NCBI GenBank assembly: GCA_963921795.1
Contig: OY997639.1
Span: 59,236,153 to 59,300,152, forward strand
Reading direction: 5' to 3'
From: Nannobrachium achirus
Lineage: Eukaryota > Chordata > Actinopteri > Myctophiformes > Myctophidae
Length of the DNA stretch: 64,000 nucleotides
How positions within the stretch are numbered: the stretch's first letter is position 1; each line of letters opens with the position of its first letter. The notes below the pieces were generated by a model. That model was not told where the DNA came from, ran no database searches, and saw nothing but the letters and a program-made list of their open reading frames with translations. Below are positions 43,561 through 54,011 of this stretch, piece after piece. A program made the position numbers and the translations under genes.

Positions 43561-45175
43561 CATAGGCGCAAATCGCGGGGGGGACAGGGGTTACGTGTCC
43601 CCCCCCAGGTCCAATTGGTACCCCCCAAAAAAAAAAAAAAATCTAAAAAAAAATATTTTTTTTGAGAAAATAATTATTGATGACATTTTAAAGTATTTAA
43701 GAGTGCTGCTGGAATAACTCAATAGATAGTCCCCCCAGGAATCCGCGGAGAAAAAGTATTGATTCCGCGGAGAACAATCCTGATAATGCGGAATTCTGCG
43801 GAGAACATTTCTTGATTCCGTGGACATTAAAAAACAACCTAAAACCAGTAAGACTCCCTAATCGGGAGATAAGCGACCGTAGGTCTCGCTAGAAGAGGGC
43901 CATGTGAGAAATGAGGGGTGGGGTCTCCGCGTTGCCTTGGCGGACGAATAGGTACCGGCCCCGGCTCTCCCGGACGCTCCTAGGCCGAGTTAGGGCATTT
44001 TATGTGAGCTGCAGTGGAGGGGGTCCTCCACTGGGGGCGCCACCACTTTTGCATCCGTTCTGGAGCACCAGGAGTGGGTGGTCCCCGGGAATTCCCCGTG
44101 AGCAGCCCTGTGGGGGTGGTCATTTGGTCATTTTTGCACATTTGGTATTTCTTTTACACCTGGGGGTCCCCCAGGGACCTGGGGGTCCCTGGAACTCCGG
44201 GGGTCCTTGGAGGTTGTAGTTTGGCAGGCAAGGAGTTTGTGTGGAAATTTTGGCATGGATCGGGGCAACGGTTGTGGAGATATGAGCAGGGCAAAAGTGT
44301 GACTCACTCACTGACTGACAGACAGCCCGTGGAGCTTTTGATAGTAAATGCGACTTACGGTCGCAATGACCAGTTATCAAGCTAAAAATTATATACTTCT
44401 AACAATCAAGTAAAACCCTTCATGAAATAGCTACAATTAATTGTAATTAGTGGTTAGAATAATCAAATAATCATTTTTGAGAATAAAAATCTAATATTAA
44501 ATCTATTATTTTTTAATTGCTATGGTTTTTAATAATTACTTTCTGTTGCAAAGACTATATTGTCATCCAAACCATGCCCATAGTAACCACATTTTAGAGG
44601 ATATCCTACCTACTACCTAGAATAGGTGTAATATTTATTTATTCTCTTCTGCATTATTGCCAGGACCATAGAGAGGAACTATAGTTCAGGACACAGTTTC
44701 TGTCAGGAACGATTGTGGGACCGGACCATCCAGCAACAACAGCAGGAGGGAAGCTAAGCTCTGTATGAGCCAGAAGGACAGCATGATTTTTTCATTGGAC
44801 TATGTTTTCATTGGACTACATTTATTGGAATTAAATGGATACCGACCTCACAACCTGTCCCAAGTTGCTACAGAACTAGAACTGTACATTTCGGGAGGAC
44901 CAAGTTGACCAACAAGCAACAATGGTAACTATTTACTTTTTCATGTATGCTTTGGTTGTGTTGGTTATTGCAGTAGTGATAACTTGAAAAGTAAATAAAT
45001 AATACATCATAAAACCGTTAAGGCCCGTATCTGAAGGAAAATGAGGGGGTAAAACTGGCCGAAAACCGATCTCTGCACGCCAAAAAAACGAAATCGCGCG
45101 CGCGCACGCGCATCGCGCACGCGCATCGCGCACGCGCGTCCGGCGGCCTATGCATTTCGTGGATCTACGCGGCTG
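43561..45175. mobile_element. hAT-like element inside the L2 LINE
   Basis: Perfect 8-bp duplications AGTTCATG (43,553-43,560 and 45,176-45,183) flank 1615 bp. The ends CATAGGCGCAAATCGCG and, inverted, CAGCCGCGTAGATCCACG are only loosely alike. The left part has GGGGGGGACAGG with an inverted partner. Near 43,740-43,820 GATTCCGCGGAGAA repeats three times. Around 44,265-44,330 sits a tail-like GGAGATATGAGCAGGG...GACAGACAG segment. No transposase is recognised. It may be composite. Confidence 0.7.
45095..45138. repeat. Alternating CG/CA tract
   Basis: CGCGCGCGCGCACGCGCATC and two further CGCGCACGCG units give about 44 bases of almost pure purine-pyrimidine alternation, a strong Z-DNA candidate near the right end of the hAT-like element. 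Confidence 0.75.
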
Positions 45176-45183
45176 AGTTCATG

Positions 45184-46108
45184 TCCAGATAATTCTATTT
45201 CTGTAGATGGTTTTTGTATGATAAGAGCAGATCGAGAGATAGTGAAAAACAATGGCAAAATGAAAGCAGGCGGAATACTTGTTTACTTTAGTAAGACCTG
45301 GTGCAGGGAAGAACACGCCACAGTGAAAAGGGTGATTTGTAACCCAGACATCGAGCTACTGGGGGTCGTTTTGAGACCGTTTTATTTACCACGGGAATTC
45401 TCGTGCGTTGTCCTGTTGACCGTGTACTGTCCACCTAGTGGCAATGCAGCTGTAGCTCGGGACACTATTTTTTCAACTGTGGCCAGTTTTCAAACGCACT
45501 ACCTTAACTCCCTTATTCTGCTGAACGGGGACTTAAACCAGGTGAATGTTGCTAAGGGCCTGTCTGATTTCTCCCAGTATGTCACACAATAGGTGAGAAT
45601 ACTCTTGACCTCCTGTATGCTAATGTTAGAAACACATACAGTTGCGTCTCCCTCCCCCCAGTGTGTGGCTCTGATCACTCCATGGTGAAACTGGAGCCCT
45701 CGTATCTTCCTGTCGTGAAGAGAGTGCTTCCATTCATCAGGGAAGTTCAGTGTTGGACGGGGGAGGTGGAGGAGAGACTCAGATTTGAGATGACAGACTG
45801 GGAATCATTTTTCAGTGAACATGGGGATGATGTAGATAGCCTCTGTCAGGTTATCACTGACTATATCTGCTTCTGCGAGAAGGTGTGTGTTCCTACTAAG
45901 AAGGTTCGCTGCTTCTCTAACAACAAGCTGTGGATGACAAAAGAAAGCATTCACCTCCTTAAGAGGAAAAGGGATCTGTTCCATGCAGGTGACTGGGAGG
46001 GCTTGAGGGTGGTGGTGGAGGAGCTTAAAACAGTCAAGGCTCAGGCAAAAGGGAGCTACAAAGCTAAGCTGGAGAACTCTCTGAGGGAGAACAATACGAG
46101 ACAAGTGT
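45184..46108 (+). mobile_element. L2 LINE, rest of endonuclease and linker
   Basis: Encodes NGKMKAGGILVYFSKTWC, LLGVVLRPFYLPREFSCVVL, LLNGDLNQVN (the GDFN block) and CGSDHSMVKLEPSY (the SDH block). A charged linker KLWMTKESIHLLKRKRDLFH follows. Stops occur at 45,591 (TAG) and 46,108 (TGA). These are ordinary APE endonuclease motifs of the L2/CR1 group. Confidence 0.82.
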
Positions 46109-46265
46109 GAGGTGGTTTCAGGAAGATCACGGGTTATGGCTCTGCCAACTCTACTGTGCCAGGCTTGGAGGAGCTGGCAAACGAGATGAACCGTTTTTTC
46201 AATCAGTTTGACGGAGCTCCTGTTAATGTTCAACAAGCAGCGCCTGGGTCAAACGGTGACCTCGG

Positions 46266-47745
46266 TTGCCGCCCTCTTTCTTCCCCTGCTTCATCTCCCC
46301 CCGCCCCCCCCCCCCCCCCCCACCCACCCTGATTCTCACCCCCGAGCAAGTGAGGCGCCAACTCGGAAAAGTCAACACCAGGAAAGCGGCGGGACCTGAT
46401 AACATCAACTCTAAAGTGCTTAAGGCCTGCGCGGAGCAGCTCGCTGTCCCCCTTACGCATCTCTTCAACCTCTCCCTGAGGACGGGGAAGGTACCACAGC
46501 TGTGGAAGTCCTCCTGCATTGTCCTGGTGCCTAAGAAGACCCGTCAATGATTACAGACCAGTCGCCCTGACATCACAGGTCATGAAGGTCTTTGAAAAGC
46601 TCGTTCTGAACCTACTGAGACCGGCGGCCAGTGATCACCTGGAGCCCCTTCAGTTTGCCTACCAGGCTGATATTGGGGTTGATGACGCCATCACCTACAT
46701 GCTCCATAAGGCTCTCACCCATCTGGAAGATCTGGGCAGCACAGTCAGAATTATGTTTTTTGACTTCTCCAGTGCTTTCAACACTATCCAACCGTCTCTG
46801 CTTGTGGAGAAGCTTACGCTGATGGGGGTGGACAAGGGCTTTGTGGCATGGATCACAGACTACCTTTCAGAAAGACCACAGTCTGTGAGACTGCAGAGCT
46901 GTCGGTCTGATGTGCTGGTGAGCAACACGGGGGCCCCTCAAGGAACTGTGCTCTCACCCTTCCTGTTCACTCTCTATACATCGGACTTCCGCTTCAATTC
47001 CAAGACCTGTCATCTGGAGAAGTTCTCAGATGATACCGTGGTGGTCAGCAAGATCTCGGGTGACAACACGGCTGAGCACGATGGTGTGGTGAGGGACTTT
47101 GTGCAGTGGAGCGAGGCTAACCATCTCAGGCTCAACGCAAGCAAGACCAAGGAGATGGTGGTGGACTTCCGCACCTCCAAGAGAGTCCCCCCGGTGCCAA
47201 GCACCATTAACGGTGAGGTGGTTGAGCTTGTGGATAACTACAAATTCCTCGGAGAACACCTGAATAGTTCAATGGACTGGTCGGACAACGCGCAGCCGAT
47301 TCACAGCAAGGGGAAAAGCAGGCTGTTCCTCCTGAGAAGACTGAGATCGTTTGGGGTGTGCAATAGGATGCTACAGATGTTCTATCAGTCTGTCATGGCA
47401 AGTGTCCTCTTTTTTGGTATAACATGCTGGGGTGGCAACAACAGAGCAGGTGACACGTTTAATCTAAACAGACTGGTGAAGAAAGCAGGCTCTGTCGTTG
47501 GGTCCTCTCTGCAGGGGGTGGTAACCAGGGTGCGCACAGCGAGGAAGCTAGATTCCATCTTGGAGAACTCCTCCCACCCCCTCCATCTAGAGATCACCAG
47601 TTACTGGAGTAAGAGAGGAAACGACCGCTTTACCTACCCAGGACGGAGATGTGAGAGATTAGGAAAATCTTTTGTACCGGCTGCCCTTAAGCTGTACAAC
47701 GAGACACATAACGGACGCTTGAAAAGGTCTCCCTTCCTAACTTAG
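46266..47745 (+). mobile_element. L2 LINE reverse transcriptase
   Basis: Encodes KVNTRKAAGPDNINSKVLKA, then after a frame change near 46,547 DYRPVALTSQVMKVFEKLVL, MFFDFSSAFNTIQPSLL, NTGAPQGTVLSPFLFTLYTS, FSDDTVVVSKI and LNASKTKEMVVDFR. The catalytic block reads FSDD where most relatives have FADD; both Asp are kept. A run of about 18 C near 46,301-46,320 marks another frame problem. The C-terminus ends KRSPFLT at 47,745. Confidence 0.88.
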
Positions 47746-48142
47746 ACTGATGGAACCATTGCTGTATTGACATTGACCTCTAAGGAACTATTGCTGTATT
47801 GACTTTGACCTCTAAGGTCCTTCCAGGAAGAGTGCTCATGTGCGTCTTGTGGTGACACGCTTCTTTTGTATTTTGCTTTGTTTAACAATGACAGTGAGAT
47901 ACTTGTTTGCACTAACTAGCATTGACTGCTATGGTCTCTTTTGCAAGACACTTTATGTATATATACTTATATATTATTCGCCCCCTCTATTGATGCACCT
48001 TCTCTTTATTGGTACTGTACTGCTCTTGTTTTTGTTTAGTTTTTTTACCCTCTTATCTATCTTTTCTTACGTATCTGTAACTTTACATAATACTGCTGTG
48101 CTACTACTGGACAACTGAATTTCCCCCTTGGGATAATAAAGG

Positions 48143-48191
<49 letters not shown>
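47746..48191 (+). mobile_element. L2 LINE 3' UTR and ATCT tail
   Basis: A T-rich 3' region ending TGAATTTCCCCCTTGGGATA, then AATAAAGGT and about 12 ATCT units. The (ATCT)n tail serves as the LINE's 3' terminus. Confidence 0.88.
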
Positions 48192-48192
<1 letters not shown>

Positions 48193-48515
48193 ACGTTCTT
48201 GTTTATTTGACGAGTAACTTTTTTTCAATATAAAGTAACTGTTCTATACTGTAAAACATAGGGAAGACTCCATAGATCTATAGAATGTATGGGCAAATCT
48301 GTTGATCTGTAGGATATAGGGATGGTCTCCACAGATCAACACATATCTGGATGGCTTGAATACACTTGAAAGTTTCCTTGTTTATTTGATGAGCTACTTT
48401 TTTTTGATGAGTAGGAAGGAATAAGGCAGGATAGGACAAAAGCAAGTTGTTCCTCAGACAGTCATGGGTCTCTCCAGCAAGCAGGAGGTGAAGACAGACA
48501 AACTGGAAGACAAAG
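48192..48515. repeat. Composite repeat, segment 3
   Basis: Resumes after the L2 LINE with GTTCTTGTTTATTTGACGAG. It contains satellite units (48,246-48,325), the CACAGATCAACACATATCTG module and the second copy of the charged reading frame (48,433 onward). It is then cut by the retrovirus at CAAAG (48,511-48,515). Confidence 0.8.
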
Positions 48516-48816
48516 TGTTATTAAAATATGTTATTGTTTAATATGGTATAGCTATCATTTTCAGTGTTAAATGTCAATGTCATGATGTTTTGAACAAATA
48601 ACTAACGCCTGTGACGAGCTGTCGTTACTGCAGGAGAATGACACTGAGAGATGCCAATCAGGTCATACTGCCCGGACACGGGATAATGCCAAGCCAAAAC
48701 TGGCCTTGTCCTTCTCTTTACTGGGCCCCAGACAAGGAAAACATCCGATATCTATTGTTATGTTCTATTGACCAATGAAAGTCTTCTATGCTGTGTACAC
48801 TCAACTATATATGTGA
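48516..48816 (+). repeat. ERV 5' LTR, first part
   Basis: Starts TGTTATTAAAATATG. Matches the first 301 bases of the 3' LTR and ends at ATATGTGA, the target of the inserted DNA transposon. Confidence 0.92.
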
Positions 48817-50094
48817 CTGGGTCTGGTACTTTGTTCCTTATGTCTGCATTGGTCATTTTTCTTTTTTGTACAGATTATCCAAGTACATAATCTAAGCTTT
48901 CATATGATGTATCATTTGTTGAAATTAAAGCATATTTGAAGAAGTTATGGACATTTTAAACTTGTTGCACCATAAACCCCAAAGTGCTTAAAAAGCCATT
49001 TGAATGCCAGGAACATTGACACCTCTAGGTAGCCAGAAGTGGGTGTGACAATGGGAGGGACAATAGGTACTTACCTACACCCCTAAATCACTCCCCCCAA
49101 GTCAAACCACACCCACAGTGGTATAGCTGTCAACTTCAAATGTTGTACTTTTATTCCACCACAATGATTTAAAACTAGTTTTATTTAGTTATTTAGTAGA
49201 TTTAGATTATTATTGCAAAACATATACATTACCCACTTAGCAGATCTACAAGCTCACAATGTGTCACCCAAATGGACACATTAGCCCGCGGACCCCCATT
49301 TGAAAAGATACGCCAGGGACCCCCATTATAATGTGCAAGGCTCTATCATTGATTCTCAACCATTTACATTTCAAGGACCCCCAGTTTGTCATGCATCAGG
49401 CTCTGCTGTGTATACGGAACCAAATGGACCCATTCCATTTGTACCCATACCCATAAGGGTCCATTGTGTTCCTAACATTTAGCTGGGGACCCCCTAGAAC
49501 TCCCTCAAGCACTTAGAGAACCAGGCTCTAAGCTGTGTAGGCCTAGTCCCAGCTTTGCAATAAAAAAACGGATGCCCCCGCGATTTATTACCTTTATAGT
49601 TGTCACACGTTCTGAACTTATGACGGTAGGCTACAGGGAAAAGGTGTTGTGTAATATCCAATCCTTAATATAAAATCCAATCTTTGTTTCTCCACCGGAA
49701 TTATATCCATCACGTTGATTTGTTTACAGTCGGTGGTCACACAGTTGTGAGCGTCATTGTCCACGACCACGCACCAGTGTGCTGCGCTGTAAATAACAGA
49801 TCTCCAAGAGAAGGCAGCTCACTTTTGAACTAATGATTTGTAATGGTAAACGCTGAGTAAGTGAGTTCAGAGTCTCACAGCAGGTTATTTATTTAATGCT
49901 TAAAGCCAGTGAAACAATTCATACATTTAGGACCGAAACTGTATCTTTTATTTTCACTACAGCCGAGTGAGCCTGTATAATGTCATTATCAAAACTAGTG
50001 AAATAATTATACAGACAGACTTTAGAACGCCTCTGCTTAATAAGAAGCTTTTAAATCTGCTATTTTCAAATCGCCCATGTGTTTTAAAATAAAC

Positions 50095-50205
50095 CCCTCC
50101 AATACTGTCTTCTGCTCCTCCATCCATTAACATAAGCGAGATGACAAGTGCTCAGAACATGAAACTATAGCACAATGCATTCCGATGGCCAATAGAAACT
50201 GTAAT
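50095..50205 (-). pseudogene. Relic of the transposase gene 5' end
   Basis: CTCCTCCATCCATTAACATAAGCGAGATGACAAG-type sequence, then GTGCTCAGAACATGAA and GGCCAATAGAAAC, parallel the start region of the transposase gene at 53,373-53,550. The small poly-Ser part of the coding region is lost. It is a second, decayed partial copy within the same insertion. Confidence 0.6.
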
Positions 50206-50366
50206 TGTAAATAGATACAGTACACAATGTCATTATTATGCAGGCCTACATTAAGCAATCAATGTCAGACAATGAATTCAATAGTCCTTTTTATTTGTGA
50301 ATGTACAAGAATAACAGAAAATGTCAATGAATAAAGATGAATTTTATGGGGGACTAACCCACCAGT

Positions 50367-50589
50367 CAGTGATGGAAAAAGTACTCAAATGTTTTACTCA
50401 AGTAAAAGTATTAATACTGCAATGTAGATACACTCTGTTGCAAGTAAAAGTCACATGTTAAAAATGATGCGACACAACACATTGTGAGCTTGTAGATCTG
50501 CTATTTTGAAATGGCACCAGTAAAGTAAAAATACCTCATAATTGTACTTAAGTATAGTACTCGAGTAAATACATAGTTATACAACACTG
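50367..50589. mobile_element. AGTAAAAGTA-type short hAT-like element
   Basis: The ends CAGTGATGG and CAACACTG, with AGTACTCAAATG and AAGTATAGTACTCGAGTAAA words inside, fit a non-autonomous hAT element common in spiny-rayed fishes. Its centre carries the ATTGTGAGCTTGTAGATCTG hairpin word. Confidence 0.65.
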
Positions 50590-50644
50590 CTTACAACAAT
50601 GCCAATAGTAAAGGCTCAGTTTGACATGCATGGCTCTGCCCATA

Positions 50645-51100
50645 CACCAGTAAAGTAAAAATACCTCATAATTGTATTTAAGTACAGTGTAACACAGTTC
50701 TTCTTTATCAAAAAGTCACATGTTAAAAATGATGCAACACATTGTGAGCTTGTAGATCTGCTATTTTGAAATGGCACCAGTAAAGTAAAAATACCTCATA
50801 ATTGTATTTAAGTACAGTGTAACAGTTCTTCTTTATCAAAAAGTCACATGTTAAAAATGATGCAACACATTGTGAGCTTGTAGATCTGCTATTTTGAAAT
50901 GGCACCAATAAAGTAAAAATACCTCATAATTGTATTTAAGTACAGTGTAACAGTTCTTCCTTATCAAAAAGTCACATGTTAAAAATGATGCAACACATTG
51001 TGAGCTTGTAGATCTGCTATTTTGAAATGGCACCAGTAAAGTAAAAATACCTCATAATTGTACTTAAGTACAGTGTAACAGTTCTTCCTTATCAAAAGGA
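50645..51100. repeat. 128-130-bp tandem array
   Basis: Units starting CACCAGTAAAGTAAAAATAC at 50,645, 50,775, 50,903 and 51,031 are nearly identical. Each contains CACATTGTGAGCTTGTAGATC. The array grew from the inner part of the adjacent AGTA-type element. Confidence 0.92.
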
Positions 51101-51104
51101 TGCT

Positions 51105-52114
51105 CTACCAAAAGCGTCTGGGCTTTGGATCTTTGGTCTTTTTCGGTGCTGTGGATTTTGGTCTGGGGCGCGGGGTCTTCTTCTGTGATGTGGGCGTTGC
51201 TGCAGTGGACTGATTGGGGCTGTGGACTGGTTTGGGGCATGTGATATCTTTTGCATCATCAACACAGAATTCTCTGATTTTCGTAAAAAGATATTCCTGC
51301 CGGGCCATGTCGAGTCCAGGTGGAGGTTGCACTGGAACACCATCTCTCGGGGGTTTGACAGCAGGGTCCTTGAGCAGCTGAAACTCAATCACTTCTGCGT
51401 CTCTGTATCTTTGGGCCATAACCACACCAGGTCTCTCTGCATCAAAGCTAAAGTGCTGGTAGCTTTTAATCTGTGGAAGCTTGCGGAAGTATGGAGTCAG
51501 GTGAGCTTGCCAGTCGTAGCCTTCAACGACCACGGTTCCATCTTCATGTCCGACTAGCTGGGAGAGGTTCACTCCCTTCACCTCAGAGCTCTTATCCATC
51601 ACAGTCACAATGTCTGCCAGGGTGTCCACTCTGCTCTTTCTGAAGACCTGCTTGAAGCGGCCAAAACACCAGTCAGGACCAAACTTTGTGTGGCCGGCAA
51701 TAAGGAGGTGGAGGCCTAACTTCTCGTGCAGCCCGTGAATCGTACGCCAGGCACAGTACCACAGCACAAAGTTGTTCTTGTTTTGTCCACTGCAGTTGTC
51801 ACAATGAAGGTCCACGTTTGCTTCTCCAACTCCATAGTTGTTGAAAAAATGATCCACATAGCTGATGACTGCGTTGCTGCCCTTGCCCGACGCCATCCCT
51901 TCATCGAAGACTGTAGTCCTTGTGACCAGGGTGGCGTCCAGGCAATGAAATGGCATGGACCTCTGCGTAGTTTGAGATGAATGTGATGACCCTAGTGATG
52001 TCCTCACTACTCAGGAATTTCTTGTTTGTCCTTGGACGCGGCTGAGCCTGGCGTGTGGTTACCCCATTCTCATTGTAGTGAGTCAAAAGGGCTTGGAAAA
52101 GGTTTTTGCTGATC
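51105..52114 (-). CDS. Transposase-like protein, exon 2
   Basis: The exon begins after a TTTTCTCCAG acceptor (52,115). The first part reads ISKNLFQALLTHYNENGVTT then SSEDITRVITFISNYAEVHA and ISLPGR. In another frame it continues TTVFDEGMASGKGSNAVISY, HCDNCSGQNKNNFVLWYCAW and HLLIAGHTKFGPDWCFGRFK. The DNCSGQNKNN and GHTKFGPDWCFG blocks mark a widespread eukaryotic transposase-like family. Compared with relatives I remember, about 100-200 residues are missing where the frame changes near 51,935-51,960, so this copy is an internally deleted derivative. The C-terminus is Lys/Pro-rich (KKTPRPRPKSTAPKKTK). Confidence 0.7.
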
Positions 52115-52207
52115 CTGGAGAAAAGAGAGAGAGAGAGAGAAAAAAAAGTCAAACAATTTGTTACAAACTGGCAGATGAATGATTACATACATACAGTAAA
52201 TACACGT

Positions 52208-52483
52208 AAGTGGTGTAAAGTACCAACTAAGTACATTTACATAAGTACTGTACTTAAGTACAATTTAGAGGTATCTGTACTTTACTTGGTTATTTCCAAT
52301 ACTTTTACTTCTACTCCACTTAAGTTACTATTATTATTATTATTATTATCACAATGCTTTGTGATGTGACACATTGTGAGCTTTTAGAACTGCCCAATTG
52401 TTTTCATTTTAAAATAAACCCTTTTACTTGTAACAGAGTATTTCTTCATTGCAGTATTGATACTTTTACTTTTTCCACCACTG
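52208..52483. mobile_element. AGTACTGTACTTAAGTA-type hAT-like MITE in the transposase intron
   Basis: AAGTGGTGTAAAGTA at the left and TTTTTCCACCACTG at the right, with TAAGTACTGTACTTAAGTAC inside, fit the common percomorph CAGTGGTG...CACCACTG element. It lies in the intron of the transposase-like gene and carries a hairpin word (GACACATTGTGAGCTTTTAG). Confidence 0.7.
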
Positions 52484-52503
52484 TACACAGTGTCTATTGT
52501 ACC

Positions 52504-52625
52504 TGTGGAAAGCCTGGTTTCTATTTACTGCACAGGGCTTATATCCGGTCTAAACTCGGCCCACTGCACCCGCTAATTTCCACACACACATACATAACGC
52601 AAGGGATCTGTTTCCGTATCCTTTC
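52504..52625 (+). repeat. Dispersed repeat, second copy
   Basis: Shares TGTGGAAAGCCTGGTTTCTA and GTTTCCGTATCC in the same order with 24,371-24,490 upstream of GGCT. Confidence 0.55.
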
Positions 52626-52807
52626 TGCACCGGATGTTTGATGTGACGCTAGAAAATAAGCTAGTGTATTTTAGACGTGGGCTGTGGGCTCATAGTGTTC
52701 ACACACAGACAAACATAACATAATAGGCAGCGCCACGCCGCCGAGCCACTACAATATTTAACCAGATCAATAGCATTTACTTTAGCAATGTAACGTATGT
52801 AACTCAC

Positions 52808-53439
52808 CCATAGACGAAGAGGAATGTGGCACGACAGACGACAATAGTGTTCACCATGTATGTCGTTCTGTTTCTCTTTCTCTTAGCGTTCACTTTCTTT
52901 GCCCTTTGAGTATTTTCGGAGATATTGACGCACGTCCTTATAACTCCTAAGAGAAACATGTCTCTTTGTTCCCTCGTCAAGGCTGTTGTTTCCGTTCGTA
53001 TGTCACAGATCATGTCAGGGTCCAATTTTTGACTGCAAGACACAGCCTGGCGTTCTGAATTCTCTTTACGATTCTCATTGCATTTGCAATGAAAGTTTCT
53101 GATCTTTTGCAACTCTGTTGGTCGATCGGTGTCCACGGCAATAGTCTCAACTTCGGGTAACTTTACCAACAGCGGTGCGATGCCCACATGAACGCCTCCA
53201 GGAGCAGCTGTTCCACCCGTCTCCTCATCCTCGTTGTCAGAACACACACTGCTGTTGATTTGATCAAAAACTATGCCATCTTCGTCATCATCATCGGATT
53301 CGTCCGAGAGCCACTCGGATTCACTGCCATCGTTAATAAAATCCAAAATGAATCCCTCCAAGATACTGTCATGGGCTCCTCCATTCAATCCGTTAACCAA
53401 GCGAGATGACAAGCTGTTGTTGCTGCTGCTGCTAGCCAT
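52808..53439 (-). CDS. Transposase-like protein, exon 1
   Basis: Starts MASSSSNNSLSSRLVNGLNG. It has an acidic stretch (SDESDDDDEDG), a Cys-bearing region HCKCNENRKENSERQAVSCS and a conserved-looking tail KRKRNRTTYMVNTIVVCRAT then FLFVYG. It ends at GG|GTGAGT in phase 2, which joins exon 2 in frame to give VYG-ISKNLF. The exon is open throughout. Downstream of the ATG on this strand the layout of acidic N-terminus, Cys region and FLFxYG block resembles related fish proteins I recall. Function inferred: DNA-binding part of the transposase. Confidence 0.65.
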
Positions 53440-53821
53440 CTTGAAGGATAGTGTTTGTAAACAAATGCACGCTTGTATTTAAGGGCGGTGCTCAGAGCGT
53501 GAACACGAGTGAAACCTGAGGAACAATGGATTCCGTCGGCCAATCGAAACGCTATGCAAATCTAAAGAGCTGACTTCTCCGCCTCCAGAAACGGTCTGTA
53601 ATCTCTCACAAAGTAAGGCAAGTTTACTACACTAGTGTTAACATTTGGCAACCTTAACAAAGATATCTTATGGAATGAAAACATTCTAATATATTCAAAC
53701 TGTCTTAATAGAAAAAAAACGAAAAACGAAAAAAAAAATAAACCAATCTTATTTTAGCATTTTCTGACTTTTAAAAACGGCGACAAATGGACCTTTCCAC
53801 CAGCACCAGACACATATGTGA

Positions 53822-54011
53822 AATTATTATGCTTTTGTACTCAGAAGAAACTTACTGGACATTCTAACTTTGAATACATTTATAGAAACAGAGATTTACA
53901 CTGTGTGGGCTCATTTCTTGTGTGTGTGTGAATACTTTAATCTTTTGGGGAAACTGGTTCTTTTCTTGGTCCAACTAATATTTAAGGTAAACAGGGAAAA
54001 ACCTCCCATCA
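53822..54011 (+). repeat. ERV 5' LTR, second part
   Basis: Continues the LTR from AATTATTATGC to AACCTCCCATCA, matching the last 190 bases of the 3' LTR. Confidence 0.92.

Larger units (their letters stand above)
35131..48191 (+). mobile_element. L2-clade LINE, split by a BEL/Pao and a hAT insertion
   Basis: The element lies between AACGTT target duplications (35,125-35,130 and 48,192-48,197). It consists of 35,131-35,810, 43,200-43,560 and 45,184-48,191, about 4.05 kb of its own DNA. It has a long 5' region, an endonuclease, a reverse transcriptase and a 3' end TTTCCCCCTTGGGATAATAA followed by (ATCT)n. That tail and the RT motifs fit fish L2/CR1-group LINEs. It is nearly full length but has several stops and frame changes, so it is inactive. 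Confidence 0.85.
48817..53813 (-). mobile_element. ~5-kb DNA transposon in the ERV 5' LTR, unnamed transposase family
   Basis: Perfect 8-bp duplications ATATGTGA (48,809-48,816 and 53,814-53,821) flank 4997 bp. The ends share a short imperfect inverted word (GTCTGGTACT at the left, GTCTGGTGCT on the other strand at the right), offset by two bases. On the minus strand it encodes a two-exon transposase-like protein (53,439-52,808 and 52,114-51,105). It also holds an AGTAAAAGTA array, other repeats and a second relic of the gene's 5' end near 50,095-50,200, so it may be composite. The 3' LTR lacks it, so it arrived after the retrovirus and is very young. I know this protein family from fish and cnidarians but cannot name its superfamily. 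Ordinary hAT is unlikely from the protein. Confidence 0.75.

Noticed and set aside
44120-44380. Frames within the hAT-like element in the L2 LINE
   Set aside because: No transposase motif; the composition reflects GGGGTCC repeats.
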